Shown here: piece after piece, positions 34,571-46,394 of the stretch | Numbering within the stretch: the first letter of the stretch is position 1 | How the letters are laid out: each line of letters begins with the position of its first letter | Assembly: GCF_030272615.1 (NCBI RefSeq) | Contig: NC_081414.1 | Coordinates: 520,187,185-520,251,184 of the forward strand | Origin: Cryptomeria japonica | Taxonomy: Eukaryota; Streptophyta; Pinopsida; Cupressales; Cupressaceae | Direction: 5' to 3' | DNA length: 64,000 nucleotides | Translations under genes and position numbers: made by a program | Notes under the pieces: generated by a model | Told to the model about the DNA's origin: nothing | The model's input: only the letters and a program-made list of their open reading frames with translations | The model's database searches: none

Positions 34571-37500
34571 ATGCCTCCGACGACGCGACAAGCTCGCAAG
34601 CGCGGATGGGGTCCTAGACATGTGCACATAGCACGCGAGGAGGTAGAGAGGGAGGCATCGGTTCCAGAGGAGAACCCAGGAGCACCTCCCGAACAGCCAA
34701 ATGAACCTAACTGAGACCTCTTAGGAGCCATTCAGAATCTTATTGGCATAGTTCAGGAAAGGATCCCAACAGAGAACCCTCAGGTTAGGAGTCATGACTC
34801 TGGGAGTCATAGATCTGTTGATAGAGAATGAAGCAGGAGCCCAGCTCTGATTCCTGTAGAGAGTCAGGGTGGTAATGAGCCAGAGTCTGTGCATATGCCA
34901 GGACCACCTCCAGCGGTGGAACCAGTTTATTTTGAGAGAGCTCGTCGAGATCCAGGGGATCTCATCAGGGAGGTCATGCACCTCCAACCACCATCCTTCG
35001 GAGGTTCTACAGATGGAGTAGAGGCTGAGGCATGGCTTCTGAGTCTTGAGAGGTGCTTTGCATTGTGCTCTTATGAGAGCAACTTGAAAGCACATGTTGC
35101 AATTCATCTTCTGAGAGGGACAGCCTCCACTTGGTGGAGACAGGAAGAGTACAAATGCGGATTAGTTCCCGATACACTCACTTGGGAGATATTCACAGAG
35201 AGGTTCCGTGAGAGGTACCTATTAGAACACTTCAGGCAGTGTCGTATAGACGAATTTCATGATCTCCAACAAAAAGGCTTGTTAGTAACCCAGTATGAGA
35301 GTAAATTCTTTGAGTTGTTGCCTTATGTAGATTATCTAAAGGATGAGAAACTTCTTGTAAACCACTTCATCAGGGGATTAAATGCCGATATAGCCGGGCC
35401 TGTTAGGATGTCCACCCCAAAGAGCCTTCGGGTTGCTGTAGAGAAGGCACTGATTGCCGAGGAAATTCAGGTTAGACTACAGGACAATAGGGATCGGTTT
35501 CAGAACCAAAATCCCATACCTAAAAATTATGGATTCCAGAAACCACATTGGAAGGGGAACAACCGCAATTCTCAGGGGTTCTCCAAACCCCCTCCTCCAC
35601 AACAGACACCACAGAACTAGAGGCAGAAGCCTCCACAGTATCAGCAGGGCTCCAAGCCCAAGTAGTGGCAGACTCAAGGACAGAAACGTGATCAGAGAGC
35701 ACAGGGGCAGTAAACACAGCTGGCGGGGACTCAGCAATCCTCCAAGGGTGGGTATAGCGGACCCAATAGGATAGGAGGTCAGGCATTCTCTAGGCCTCAG
35801 GGTGCCCAGTTCCAGGCATGGGGTGCTTGCTTTACGTGTGGAGCCATGGGGCATATGGTGAGGGATTGCCCTCAGGGTCAGGTAGTAGGGAGTCAGCAGA
35901 TGGCCGCATCAGAGCCGACAGTTGGTGATATGGGCAGGTCCCATAGAGTATTCGCAGTGGTTGACAACCACCAGGCTGAGCATCAGGCCACGGTTATCGA
36001 ATCTTCAGGTATAATCAAAGGTAACAATGTATCTATTTTGTTTGATTTAGGAGCTACTGACTCCTTTATATCTCCATCGGTTGTGGAGCATTGTGGGCTA
36101 GTGGCAACTAGACAGGGTGTCAGTTGGGAAGTGGAATTAGCTTCAGGGGCTAGAGTGTTAGTGGAATCAGAGGTTAGGGCATGTCAGCTGCAGATTGGCA
36201 AGACCACCACTTTAGTAGACCTTAGAGTGACTCCACTTGGATCTTACGGAATCGTACTTGGCATGGATTGGCTTTATGCCCACAGAGCCAAGATGGATTG
36301 CCGCATGAAAAAGATCAAGTGTGAGGATGATCATGGTTCGCCCATAGTTATCACCGGGATTCAGAGGCCCGTGTCTCTTCGCATGATTTCTGCAATGTAG
36401 CTTAAGCGGAGCATGCGGAAGGGATGTCAGCTTTTTGCTATCACTATCAGTGATAGAGGAGAAGAGGAAGAAAAAGAAACATCGCTCGATGACCATCCTA
36501 TCCTTAAGGGATATTCAGATGTATTTCCTTCAGAGTTACCAGGAATGCCTCCCCGTAGAGAGATTGATTTTCATATAGATCTAGTACCAGGAGCTGAGCC
36601 AATTTCTAGAGCACCTTATAGGATGACCACAAATGAGTTAAATGAACTTAAAATTCAACTTGAGGAACTCCTTGAGAAGGGTCATATTCGTCCTAGCGTA
36701 TCCCCTTGGGGTGCACCAGTCATCTTCGTTAAGAAGAAGGATGGATCTCTCCGATTGTGTATGGATTATCGACAGGTAAATAAAGTAACCATCAAGAATC
36801 GATATCCTTTGCCCAGAATTGATGATTTATTCGACTAGCTTCAGGGTGCCAAAGTCTTTTCCAAAATAGATCTGAAGTCAGGATACCATTAGTTGAGAAT
36901 AGTGGAAAGTGATATCCACAAGACCACATTTCGCGCTAGATATGGTCACTATGAGTTTACCGTAGTCCCCTTTGGGCTTACGAATGCACCAGCAGTTTTT
37001 ATGAGCCTCATGAATGGGGTGTTCCGTACCTTTCTAGACCATTTTGTTGTTGTGTTCCTCGATGATATATTAATATATTCTCAGAATGAGAAGGAGCATG
37101 AGGAGCACCTGAAATAGGTATTGCAGTGTTTGCAAGATAATCAGTTGTTTGGCAGCCTATCAAAGTGTGCTTTCTTTCGGTCTGAGGTTAAGTACCTTGG
37201 GCACGTTATTTCCGGTGATGGGATCTTCGTTGACCCATCAAAGATTAGGGCTACTATGGATTGGCCAGCGCCTACCAGTGTGACAGAGGCCAGGAGTTTC
37301 ATGGGCTTAGCAGGGTATTATCGACATTTTGTCGAGGGTTTCTCCAGAGTCACACACCCTATTACTTCTCTTCAGCGTAAAGGGAAGAAATTTGAGTGGA
37401 TAGAGAAGTGCGAGAAGGCCTTTCAGGAACTCAAGAAGGCACTTACTAGCGCTCCTATCCTTGTTGTACCAGATCCCACAGCTGACTTCATGGTTTGTAC

Positions 37501-39337
37501 AAATGCTTCACTAGAGGGTTTAGGGGCAGTTCTTATGCAGGGTGGTAGGGCCATAGCTTTCGAGTCTAGGAAACTTAAGACTCATGAACTTAATTAACCC
37601 ACTCACGACCTTGAGCTTGCAGCAATAGTGCATGCACTTGTGAGGTGGAGACACTTACTTTTAGGACATCACTTCGAGTTGCATTCAGATCATCAAAGTC
37701 TTCAGTACATCTTCACTCAGCCGAACCTTAATGCCCGTCAGAGGAGATGGATGGAGTTCTTGTGCGAATATGATTTTGACGTTCACTACATCAAAGGTAG
37801 GGAAAATGTAGTTGCAGATGCCTTGAGTAGGAGATGTCACAAGGTTTACACCATATCCATGGGCATAGACTTGAGAGACCGTATACTTCAGCACTTGTCA
37901 GAGGATGGATGGTATGCAGAGGTTTGTCAGGTATTACGTTCTCAGGGTACTCTAGAAGGGAAATATGTGGATTATTCTTTGGAGTCTGATGGACTGTTAT
38001 GCCACAGAGGGCACATTTATGTACCTTCCTCTGGAGGGTTGCGAGAGTTCATTGTCACGGAAGCTCATAGAGCTCCTTATGCAGCGCATCCTGGGGTTAA
38101 GAAGTTGCATGCTGACTTGAGGTAGTTGTATCATTGGCCGGGAATGCGGCAGCTCATTGCTGAGATAGTAGCTCGATGCCTCGAGTGTCAGAGGGTAAAG
38201 GTGGAGCACCGCCATCTAGGAGGGTTTCTTCAGTCTCATGCTATACCAGAGTGGAAGTGGGATACTATATCCATGGATTTCATCATTGGTCTTCCTATGT
38301 CTTCTCATCGCCATGATGCTATCTTGGTGACAGTTGACAAGTTGACCAAAGTAGCTCACTTTTCACCAGTTCGTACTACATTCACAGCTCCAGTAGTAGC
38401 ACAGGTGTTCTTGCGAGACATTGTTAGACTTCATGACGTGCCTCGCAAGATTATATCTGACAGGGATTCTCTTTTCACTTCTTCCTTTTGGAAGTCATTA
38501 CAGGCAGCTATGGGCACTAAGCTCAATTTCAATACAACCTATCACCCGGAGACAGATGGTCAAACAGAGAGGGTCAGTCAGGTGTTAGAGGATATGCTTC
38601 GCATGTACGTAATGGATCATTAGACCCGGTGGGAGGAGTATCTTCGCTTAGTGGAGTTTGCCTATAACAATGGGCATCACACTTCTTTGGGGATGCCACC
38701 CTATCAGGCACTATATGGCAGGCCTTGCAGGACGCCCTTGAGTTGGGATCGCATAGAGGATAGAGTTTCTATTGGTCCTGAGTTAGTTCGAGATATGGAA
38801 CAACAGGTGGTTTTGATTAGGCAGCATCTCAGAGAGGCTCAGGATAGATAGAAGAAATATGCCGATGCAAAGAGGATAGATCGTAGCTACTTGGTTGGAG
38901 ACAGAGTCTTCTTGAGAGTGCGACCGCATAAGAGTCCAATCCATTACAGAAAGGGTTCTAAGCTCGCACCTCGCTTTGTAGGACCTTCTGAGATTTTGGA
39001 GAGGATAGGCCCAGTTGCCTACCGTTTAGCTTTGCCACCTAGCCTGTCATGCATCCACGATGTGTTTCATGTTTCAGTTTTGAGAAAGTATATCTATGAT
39101 GAGTCTCACATTTTAGATTGGGATGCCTTGCAGGTGGAGTCGGACGGGCAGCTAGCTTTGGAGCCCATTCGCATTTTGGCATGCCGGACATTGGCCCTTC
39201 GAGGTTGAGAGCTGGACCAGGTTAGGGTCCAGTGGGATTGTTATGATGAGGTTATGGCTTCATGGGAGGACGTAGCACGTATGAGATCAGAGTACCCCCA
39301 CCTCTTTGATGAACTCTAGGAGGAAGTTCATGCCTAG
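34571..39337 (+). pseudogene. Del/Tekay-type chromovirus gag-pol, single frame with 14 or more stops
   Basis: Ty3/gypsy polyprotein from ATG 34571. gag has the zinc knuckle CFTCGAMGHMVRDC (about 35829-35870). Protease follows (FDLGATDSF, about 36040-36070), then reverse transcriptase (about 36560-37120, FLDD box near 37060), RNase H (37490-37830), integrase HHCC (38060-38190), core with DF, SDRD and TERV (38270-38575), and a C-terminal Del/Tekay-type chromodomain-like tail ending YPHLF. All segments share one frame. Stops lie at 34712, 34829, 35618, 35663, 35711, 36398, 36836, 36890, 37115, 37595, 38123, 38621, 38849 and 39206 (first base). Each is one C-to-T step from CAG, CAA or CGA. The natural end is TAG at 39317 or 39335. 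An RNase H active-site Asp is Asn (37502-37504). Integrase DDE looks intact. Confidence 0.95.
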
Positions 39338-39347
39338 AGGGGGAGGA
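39337..39347 (+). other. Del-1 polypurine tract
   Basis: GAGGGGGAGGA directly precedes the TG of the 3' LTR and overlaps the last possible polyprotein stop. Confidence 0.9.
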
Positions 39348-40353
39348 TGTGAGGCCTCACCTCGACTCAGTCTGACATTCAGTGGATTTTATATTTAGAC
39401 TATTATGGATACTTTATTTTGATGCATTTTGAGACTTAGAAATTACATGATTTCAGGATTTGGATAACATTGCTATGATTTGATGATTTTACTTATATGC
39501 CTTATGAGATAGGACACTACTTGATTGTTAGATAAGATGATATTGCAATGATAGATGTCGTTATTTAATTTGCAGGACTTTTCTATGATAATAGAACTAT
39601 GATGTATGGTTAAGTTTATGTGAATTGGGATGAAATTGTTTATGAGAACTTTGCTTCATAAAATATGTATTTAATCTGTGCTGATGAAAATTGTATGCAA
39701 GTGATGATGTGTATTGTTATTCCTTTGAATTATATTATATGTGGATATTTGAAAGTACTAATGTGTTAAATGAGATGCGCAGGAAATTTACCATGTGACC
39801 ATGGAAATTACGGAGAACCAAACCTAGACTTACGTATGTTCATAAGCCAGGGATTGTTTATTTGGAGAGACAACACCCCGTTTGTGTTGTATTTTATTCG
39901 TAACAGTATATGCTGCATGAGTGTTAGGTGTTATTTAAATTTAATGTGTAAAACCACAAGAGACAATTTCATGTTTTATTTTGTAAAAGTGTTTTATTTG
40001 TGTCACTTGACACGTGTGGATTTAAATTTAAATGTTTTATTTTGGTCTCTTGGTGGGGAAGTGTTTAATTATAGTTCTTCTTAAATAAAATAATGTGTTG
40101 TCATAAATACTTTGGGAATATAATATTTGGGGTGGTCAACATATGTTTGACCCGAAAATAAACTTCAGAGGGGTTTAAAATGGGTTAAATGAACACCTAG
40201 GGGTAGTTTAATAGGGTTTCCTAAAGCCCATAAGGTATACCTAGGGGTTAGGGGTAATTTTAGACAAGTTTCTACTTTTAAATGATCTTTTTGACGCTTT
40301 AAAAATTGGTTTTTTTGGGTTGAGCGAAAATTGAAAATTAGAAGTTTAAATCT

Positions 40354-41502
40354 AATTAAGATTTTTCCTTTTGGAATGAGAGTCTTTTTGCAATTTGCTT
40401 TCTTTCCTTTTTGTTTTTTTTTAGAAACTTGTGAGAACTCAGAGAATGAGCTTCTTAAGGAAGATTTTTGAGAATTGGAGGGTAATCACCCACTCTCCAT
40501 TTTTGGAGACAAGAGAAATTTTGAAAAGAAAATAATAGGATGGAATAGAAAAATTGACTAAGGGTAGAAGGAAAAAGATTTGTGGATTGGGCAGCTCTTC
40601 CTCAAATATCATAATACCTTGGGCAGATTAAGGTTGGTTTCAATTATTCATTATAATGTCTTCTTCTTGCTTATGTCTGGAAGTATGCTGGTGTAAAAAA
40701 TCTGTGTTCTTGAATGTTTTTTTTTAAAATTCATTTGGTATTTTTGCATTATGATTTGTTTGTGTTTTGGAAGTTTTCTCAAGACCTCTTACTCTTGGGA
40801 GAGAAGAGGATCTTGTGGGTGGTAGCAGTGACAAACCTCGAGTGAGAGACTCTCTTTTGAGAGCGATCACAAGGGATCTTTGTGTGACCCTTGTTGCATG
40901 GCCTGTTTGTGCAATGGGGGTCATAAGGAGGGAAATAAGGCTAGAATGCCTTTGGGGGGGCATAAGGAATAAGGGGTTGAGATTCTTGATATAATTATTG
41001 TGCCATGAGGTGGCTTCTTGTTTATTTCATACTTGCAGTTCTCCTCAGAGTATTGGTCCACTACCACCCTTTGAAAGGATCATCACCAAAGTGTGGTGCT
41101 GTGAAGCCAAGTTGGGAGTGTGTCTGAAAATCTGTATGTATTTGCCTTCTATGTGTTTGCCTGTTTGTTACCCGTCTAGGAATTGGTTCTCCGAGCTCGG
41201 GGGTGGCTACCAGTTAGCCTAGGCTGGAAGGTGAGCACTCCGTGGTCATATTTGTGTTTCTATTATGCAGGAAAGTCAGGAGAAGAGAATAGGAACCATG
41301 AAAAGATAAAGAAGATTATTGTTGAAGATACTTAAATCCATTTGCAAATATTTATTTTAATTTGATTCAGAAGTATGCCCTCATTCATAGAAATGAGAGG
41401 CAAGTTGTAATTCTTGAAAATAGACTTGAGGTTTATTGTTGTAGCTAAACAAAGAAACATCCTGTAAAATTTGCAGAATATCTTGGAGTTGTAAAAAAAG
41501 CT
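40354..41502 (+). repeat. LTR segment missing from the Del-1 5' LTR
   Basis: About 1.15 kb present in this LTR and in the Del-2 LTR but missing at about 32651 in the 5' LTR. CT occurs at both ends of the segment, so a two-base microhomology could explain a clean deletion. The ends are not GT...AG, so it is not a spliced-out intron. It contains the palindrome CCGAGCTCGG near 41191. Confidence 0.85.
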
Positions 41503-42052
41503 TGTTTTATTTCTACTTCTGTTTTTGTTTCAGAAAAAGAAAAGCCTCCTTGACTTGCATGCAAAGCTTCTTTTGTATTATGGAAAAATTAGTTTTCAAA
41601 TAAATTTTATCTATATTCTACTTGTTGAAAAGTATGAGTTATATGCTGAAAGATCCTAAGTATTTAAAAAGAATAAGGGTGTTTTAAGTAATTGTTTTAT
41701 TAGTGGAAAAATCAATGAATGTGTTTTATTCAGAATAGTATGATGTTTTTTTTAAGAAAAAAAAAATGTGTTAGAATAAAAGTTTAGCAAAAGATCTACT
41801 TTAATTTATTTTATCAGCAATTAAAATAAATAAATAAAAGAGCCTAAGTTTATATACCAATTATTTATATATATATATATATACATATACATTTATTTGT
41901 GCACATGAAATTTTGATTTACATAATGCTTTCCCTTTGTTATCTTGTTTAAAATTTGTATGTAAATCTTATAAAAAAATATATATATTTTTATATATATT
42001 CACCCTTAAAAATTTTATATATATAAGTTTATATAAATATAAATATAAATAA

Positions 42053-42085
<33 letters not shown>

Positions 42086-42150
42086 ATATAATTAAAAAAA
42101 AAAAAAACTAAATTTAAAAAAAAATGGAATTTTGGGTTCCACGCGGACCC

Positions 42151-42310
42151 CACTGTGTGTACGCACAGTGCGGGCCGCGTAGTGCCCACTGTGTGTACGC
42201 ACAGTGCAAGCCGCTTCGGCTCCCACTGTATGCACACACAGTGGTTGGCCGCGGCCGCCACTGTGTAGACACACAGTGGTGACGCACCGCCACTGTGCGT
42301 TCACACAGTG
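42151..42310. repeat. Palindrome array in the Del-1 3' LTR (five units)
   Basis: Units of the CACTGTGTG-NN-CACACAGTG type start at 42151, 42187, 42224, 42259 and 42291 (spacing 36, 37, 35, 32). They align with five of the units in the 5' LTR, which has two more. Several arms carry single changes (CGCACAGTG, CACTGTATG, CACTGTGTA). Confidence 0.95.
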
Positions 42311-42610
42311 GCGCCCTCGGCCCTTCGACTTCTTCAAACCGTGCATAAAAAAAATGGCCGCCGCCGTTGTTCGGCCCTATGGAATTTTTTTGGCAATAAA
42401 AAAATAAAGAGATTAAACCCTAGCCCGGGTAGGGCTAGGGTAAATGAAATAAAATTTACATGATAGTTTAGAGTTGTTAATTTTTATATAAATAAATAGA
42501 ACCCTAATTAGGGTTGGAAAAATATTGATTATTATTTTGGAAAGTAATTTTTTGTTTAAAAGAATTAAAATATATAAATATATAATTCTGGTTATATTTT
42601 GGAGTAAGTA

Positions 42611-42647
<37 letters not shown>

Positions 42648-43151
42648 CTGGTTATAATTTGGAGTAAGTAATTAATAGAGATTTAAATATTTAAATACCT
42701 CTATATTGGTTTCTAATAGGTAGTAAAAGAAAAAAAAAGAAATATACAAATTTATGAATAAAGCCTGGTTTTATAAATTTCAGATGTTTTTAGCGTGTTA
42801 AATGCTTAATATTGCCCTAGTTAATTTAATTAGAGCATTAAAAAAATTTAAATGGTTGTTTAGACTATATAGTCATATTGGAGATTGAATTAATTTTCCT
42901 CTCCTATTCCTTTAGCGTGATTGATTTAATAAACTTAATGACTAGGTATCTCGTGGAGATAAAAATTAAACCAGTTAGTTTTCCGCAATTAGAATTAAAC
43001 AAATTATCGATGCTTGGTTCGTTTCAGAATTAGCTCGAATATAATTATGGAAATTTCATTAACGCTTGTCGTGTGAGCAAACTTGTTAATTAATTAGTAT
43101 TTTAAAAAAAAAAAAATCGTTCCGTTTTTGCCGTAAATTTTGGGCATGACA

Positions 43152-43156
43152 GTTCA
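43152..43156. repeat. Target-site duplication GTTCA (right)
   Basis: Matches 31639-31643. Confidence 0.93.
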
Positions 43157-44633
43157 TACATATGCAAGTAAATGAGAAAGGTCATGCAAAGATGTTAAAT
43201 TTTTTCCCTATGATGTCATTATTGTACTAAAATTCATTTATTTGCCAACTTAGAGACATGCAAATTAGTCTATCATAGCATTTCATAAAATTATACATAT
43301 TGCTAAATGTCCTATCTTTCAAGATAAAATCAACGTAGACAATATTTTCTAACAGACAAACCTCTTGTGTACGCACTCGCTACTTCCCACTAATACCATC
43401 ACATATTTAACTATCATCTTTCGTTGAATATCAAGCTATGAGGAAAAGTGGGGAGAGAGAGATCTATCAGTTAACTATTACATGATTATGGATACACATC
43501 AACATGTTCTTCCTTAGCACATCCTATTAATGCAAAATCCAAAAAAATTGTCAAATGCAAGCACATTATCATGTTATTCATAAGAAAGACATTTTTTAAG
43601 TTACTCATCTAAAATACACATCATGGAATCTATCGTGCTTGTGAAGTGTATACCTATAGCTACAACACAAAACACTCAATAGATCATTACAAGCATGGTT
43701 AGAAAATTTAAAACAAATAAAGATAAAACCATGGCTAATCGATCTATCATCTCCTAATAAATGTGAGTGTAGATTTGCTCTCAGATCTGGATAAGAAAAT
43801 TATAGTGACTTGACTACATCTAGATGGAGGATTTAAGATGATAATGATGTATTTAAGCTGGAAAAGAGCATGATTAAGCTACATGATTCAACAATTATGT
43901 AAGAAAATAAGATAGATCGAAGAATGTAATTGCCTATAATAACAATGCTCAAATGATATGCTAAGAGATATTATGCCTATAGTAACAATGCATGAAATGC
44001 AAATGAGATGGGATCATTATTGCTCCAAAATGGGGTATATTTATAGGATTTCCAAGGCCAGGGGTGAGGTGGTAGGAATCAATGGTCAAGATTAAGTCTG
44101 AAGATATCAATGGTGAAATTGGAGGAGGTTGGAAAAGAGGCTGGATGAAAGGGAACATTTTCCATATTTATGGTGACAAGTGATAAGAGACTTTATTCAT
44201 GAGAGAGAAAGTGTCTAACGAAAGGGGACATGGTGGTTAGGATGTGCAAGCTACGATGGGGTTAATTAAACCCGGGGTTAGATGGAATGAGTTAGGTTTA
44301 GAAGGGGTTAGGTTAGGTGGTTAGAAGTTAGGAGAATTTGAATTTAAAAATTCAAATAATAGGAAAAGGCTAATAAATCTCAACAACTCATAAATTGATT
44401 TGTTTTAATTAATTAGGGGATTTAGAAGAAATGAATTTGATGTGGGGAATTAATTAATTAAAGGAGATTATGAAAATGAACTTATTAAATAAATCCTTAG
44501 ATTTATTAATAAGTAGCTGAAAGGGGGAATTTAATCAAATTACTTAGTGAATTCAATTAAGTTGGGAAAGGGAATTAATTAAATAGTTTCTTATTCAATT
44601 TATTATCTTCAAAACCATTTTTAGGTGTATACA
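43157..44633 (-). repeat. Probable 3' LTR of the Tat element, left end unresolved
   Basis: In minus orientation TGTATACACCTAAAAATGG starts at 44633, directly after a purine tract AAAGAGGGGCAAAA. This is a typical gypsy PPT-LTR junction, so the DNA to its left should be the 3' LTR of the minus-strand Tat element. The LTR end is not identified, and Del-1 (and perhaps Copia-2) may be inserted within it. No gene is seen. Confidence 0.5.
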
Positions 44634-44953
44634 TTTTGCCCCTCTTTGAAGCGAGGTGTGATGACCCGTTGATTCAAAGAATAATCTCATTTTGATGATG
44701 ATATTGGTTCGATAGGATGCCCCATCTCTTGATTGATAAATTATGATACAATGATGCCCCCTCGGGAGATCAATTGAGATAATTGATTTTCTGGAGTGGT
44801 TTGGATGATTGGGAAATTGATGTCCTGATTAGAAATGATTTGATGTCTGCAACTCTGATTGATCAAAATGCGAGTTCAATAAGCATCAAGATGTGGTTCT
44901 TGATTATTGATAAAGCTTGATTGATTTGATCAATAAGATTGAGATTCAGTATG

Positions 44954-45086
44954 GTTTCAGGAATGACACCTCCTGTATAAGACAAAGATGATCAAAGCGT
45001 CTAGTTTCAAGAATGATATATCCTATATAAGACATGATCAGAACGTTTGGTTTCAGGAAAGATACATCTTGTATAAGATATGAGAG
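44954..45086. repeat. Three-copy degenerate tandem repeat
   Basis: Copies starting GTTTCAGG or GTTTCAAG at 44954, 45004 and 45049 share a GAATGA..C..CCTGTATAAGA core. The period is 46-50 bases. Confidence 0.8.
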
Positions 45087-46209
45087 AATCGATTTAGATG
45101 TGATTGACTGATAGAATTGATAAGATTGATTGGATAAAGAACTAAGAGTTTGTTGATATCAAGTTGCAGAAATATTTGGATATGTTGATGTTGGTTCTAT
45201 TGAGAGGGTAGCATAAGATTTTTGTTGGGTCGACAATGTCTGGAGAGATATGAGTCATTAGTCTGATTGTGTATACACTTGTGATGATACCTTGATGATT
45301 CCTATGATAGATTTAACCTTGGATAAAAGGAGCATGCATGATCCCATGCAAGAATGTGATGCAAGCTAAATGCAAATGAAATGCAAAGCTATGATCGGAG
45401 CAGTCACTGGAATATTGCATTTTGTCATCATTGAGCTGTTGAAATTTGGGAAGTGAGTGCAAAAATCGATGGTATAATTAACCATGATTACTTGAGGACT
45501 TCTTTCTTGGATTTTGATATGGCAAGTTAGCACAAGCATTGAGGTATAATTGAGCCAAGATGAACTGAGTGTTTCTTGCGTAAAACAGGCAGTATTAACC
45601 ATTGATATATGCAAATCAGAAATTTCTTCAATGGTACTCCGATGATCATGTCCTAAGACAAATTTGCACATATTAATGATTAATTTTCAGACAAGAGATA
45701 AGAAAAATATCATGTTTATTCCTTGTTCCTCTAGTCAAAGACATCCTAGAGTCACTCAGAAATCATGATAATGAAAATCAAGATAAAAAAGTTGAACAAT
45801 CATATAAAAATCATTATCCAAAAGATATCATCCATGCGTTTGGACTGACTTTGTGATAGTTTGATGGTTGATAATTTGATCTCGTGTTCAATGTTGGATA
45901 TGTCTCAGTTTTCACTTAATAAGGGTTGTTTAACTGTTGTTCTACCTATTTGATTAAGCTCAAAATGATCAAGAAGTTTTGCCCCCAGCTAAGTGCAAGA
46001 TTTTGCCCCAAGCCTAGAATCAAAGTTGTTATGATATACCCAATCATCCAAACCATGGCAAGAAGCCACATGGGATGTCTGCATATGTACAAAGGCTTCA
46101 TTATGCATATGAACAACACTGATGGAAAATGAATGCAAGCTAAAAAATGCATGAACTAATAGATGGAAGAGTTAGCTGACAGATAGCACCTATTTGTCAG
46201 GTTTTCACC

Positions 46210-46330
46210 ATCTATTTTTATTACACTTTTTTTTTTCATGTTTGATTTTTTTTTTGTTTTCTGCTTTTTCACTATTTTTGATTTTTTTTCTACTTTTTCA
46301 CTTTTCTTTTTTTTTCTGCTTTTTCAGACA
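46210..46330. repeat. T-rich low-complexity tract
   Basis: Degenerate repeats of CTGCTTTTTCAC and GATTTTTTTT. The tract lies just beyond the point where the Tat integrase frame breaks off. Confidence 0.85.
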
Positions 46331-46394
46331 TAGAATTTCTTCATATGCATGCTATTGATGGGTTCTTCAAGCTAATCTCCGTCCTCAATCCATT

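Larger units (their letters stand above)
39348..43151 (+). repeat. Del-1 3' LTR (3804 bp, full-length copy)
   Basis: Partner of 31644-34413 with the same ends. It contains an extra segment from about 40354 to 41502 absent from the 5' LTR but present, reversed, at about 62245-63407 in the second Del LTR, so the long form is ancestral. It carries a five-unit palindrome array (42151-42310) and TA tracts near 41866-41883 and 42056-42082. Short open frames inside the extra segment have no coding features. Confidence 0.95.
44634..46394 (-). other. 3' non-coding region of the Tat element
   Basis: Between the putative LTR junction and the broken integrase. It holds a threefold degenerate repeat of 46-50 bases at 44954-45086, a purine-rich minus-strand stretch at about 45975-46010 (CTTGGGGCAAAA, GCTGGGGGCAAAAC), and a T-rich low-complexity tract at 46210-46330. 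No convincing coding frame is present. Confidence 0.5.

Noticed and set aside
34721-35107. Minus-strand frame opposite Del-1 gag
   Set aside because: Shadow of the gag frame, with no independent support.
40767-41222. Two short open frames inside the Del-1 3' LTR (also reversed at 62540-63088)
   Set aside because: They lie in LTR sequence, differ by indels between copies and show no protein motif.
40354-41502. Intron explanation for the LTR length difference
   Set aside because: The boundaries do not follow GT...AG, and the segment lies in LTR DNA of the genomic copy.
45366-46152. Small frames in the Tat 3' region
   Set aside because: No conserved motif, overlapping frames on both strands, and the region behaves as non-coding.
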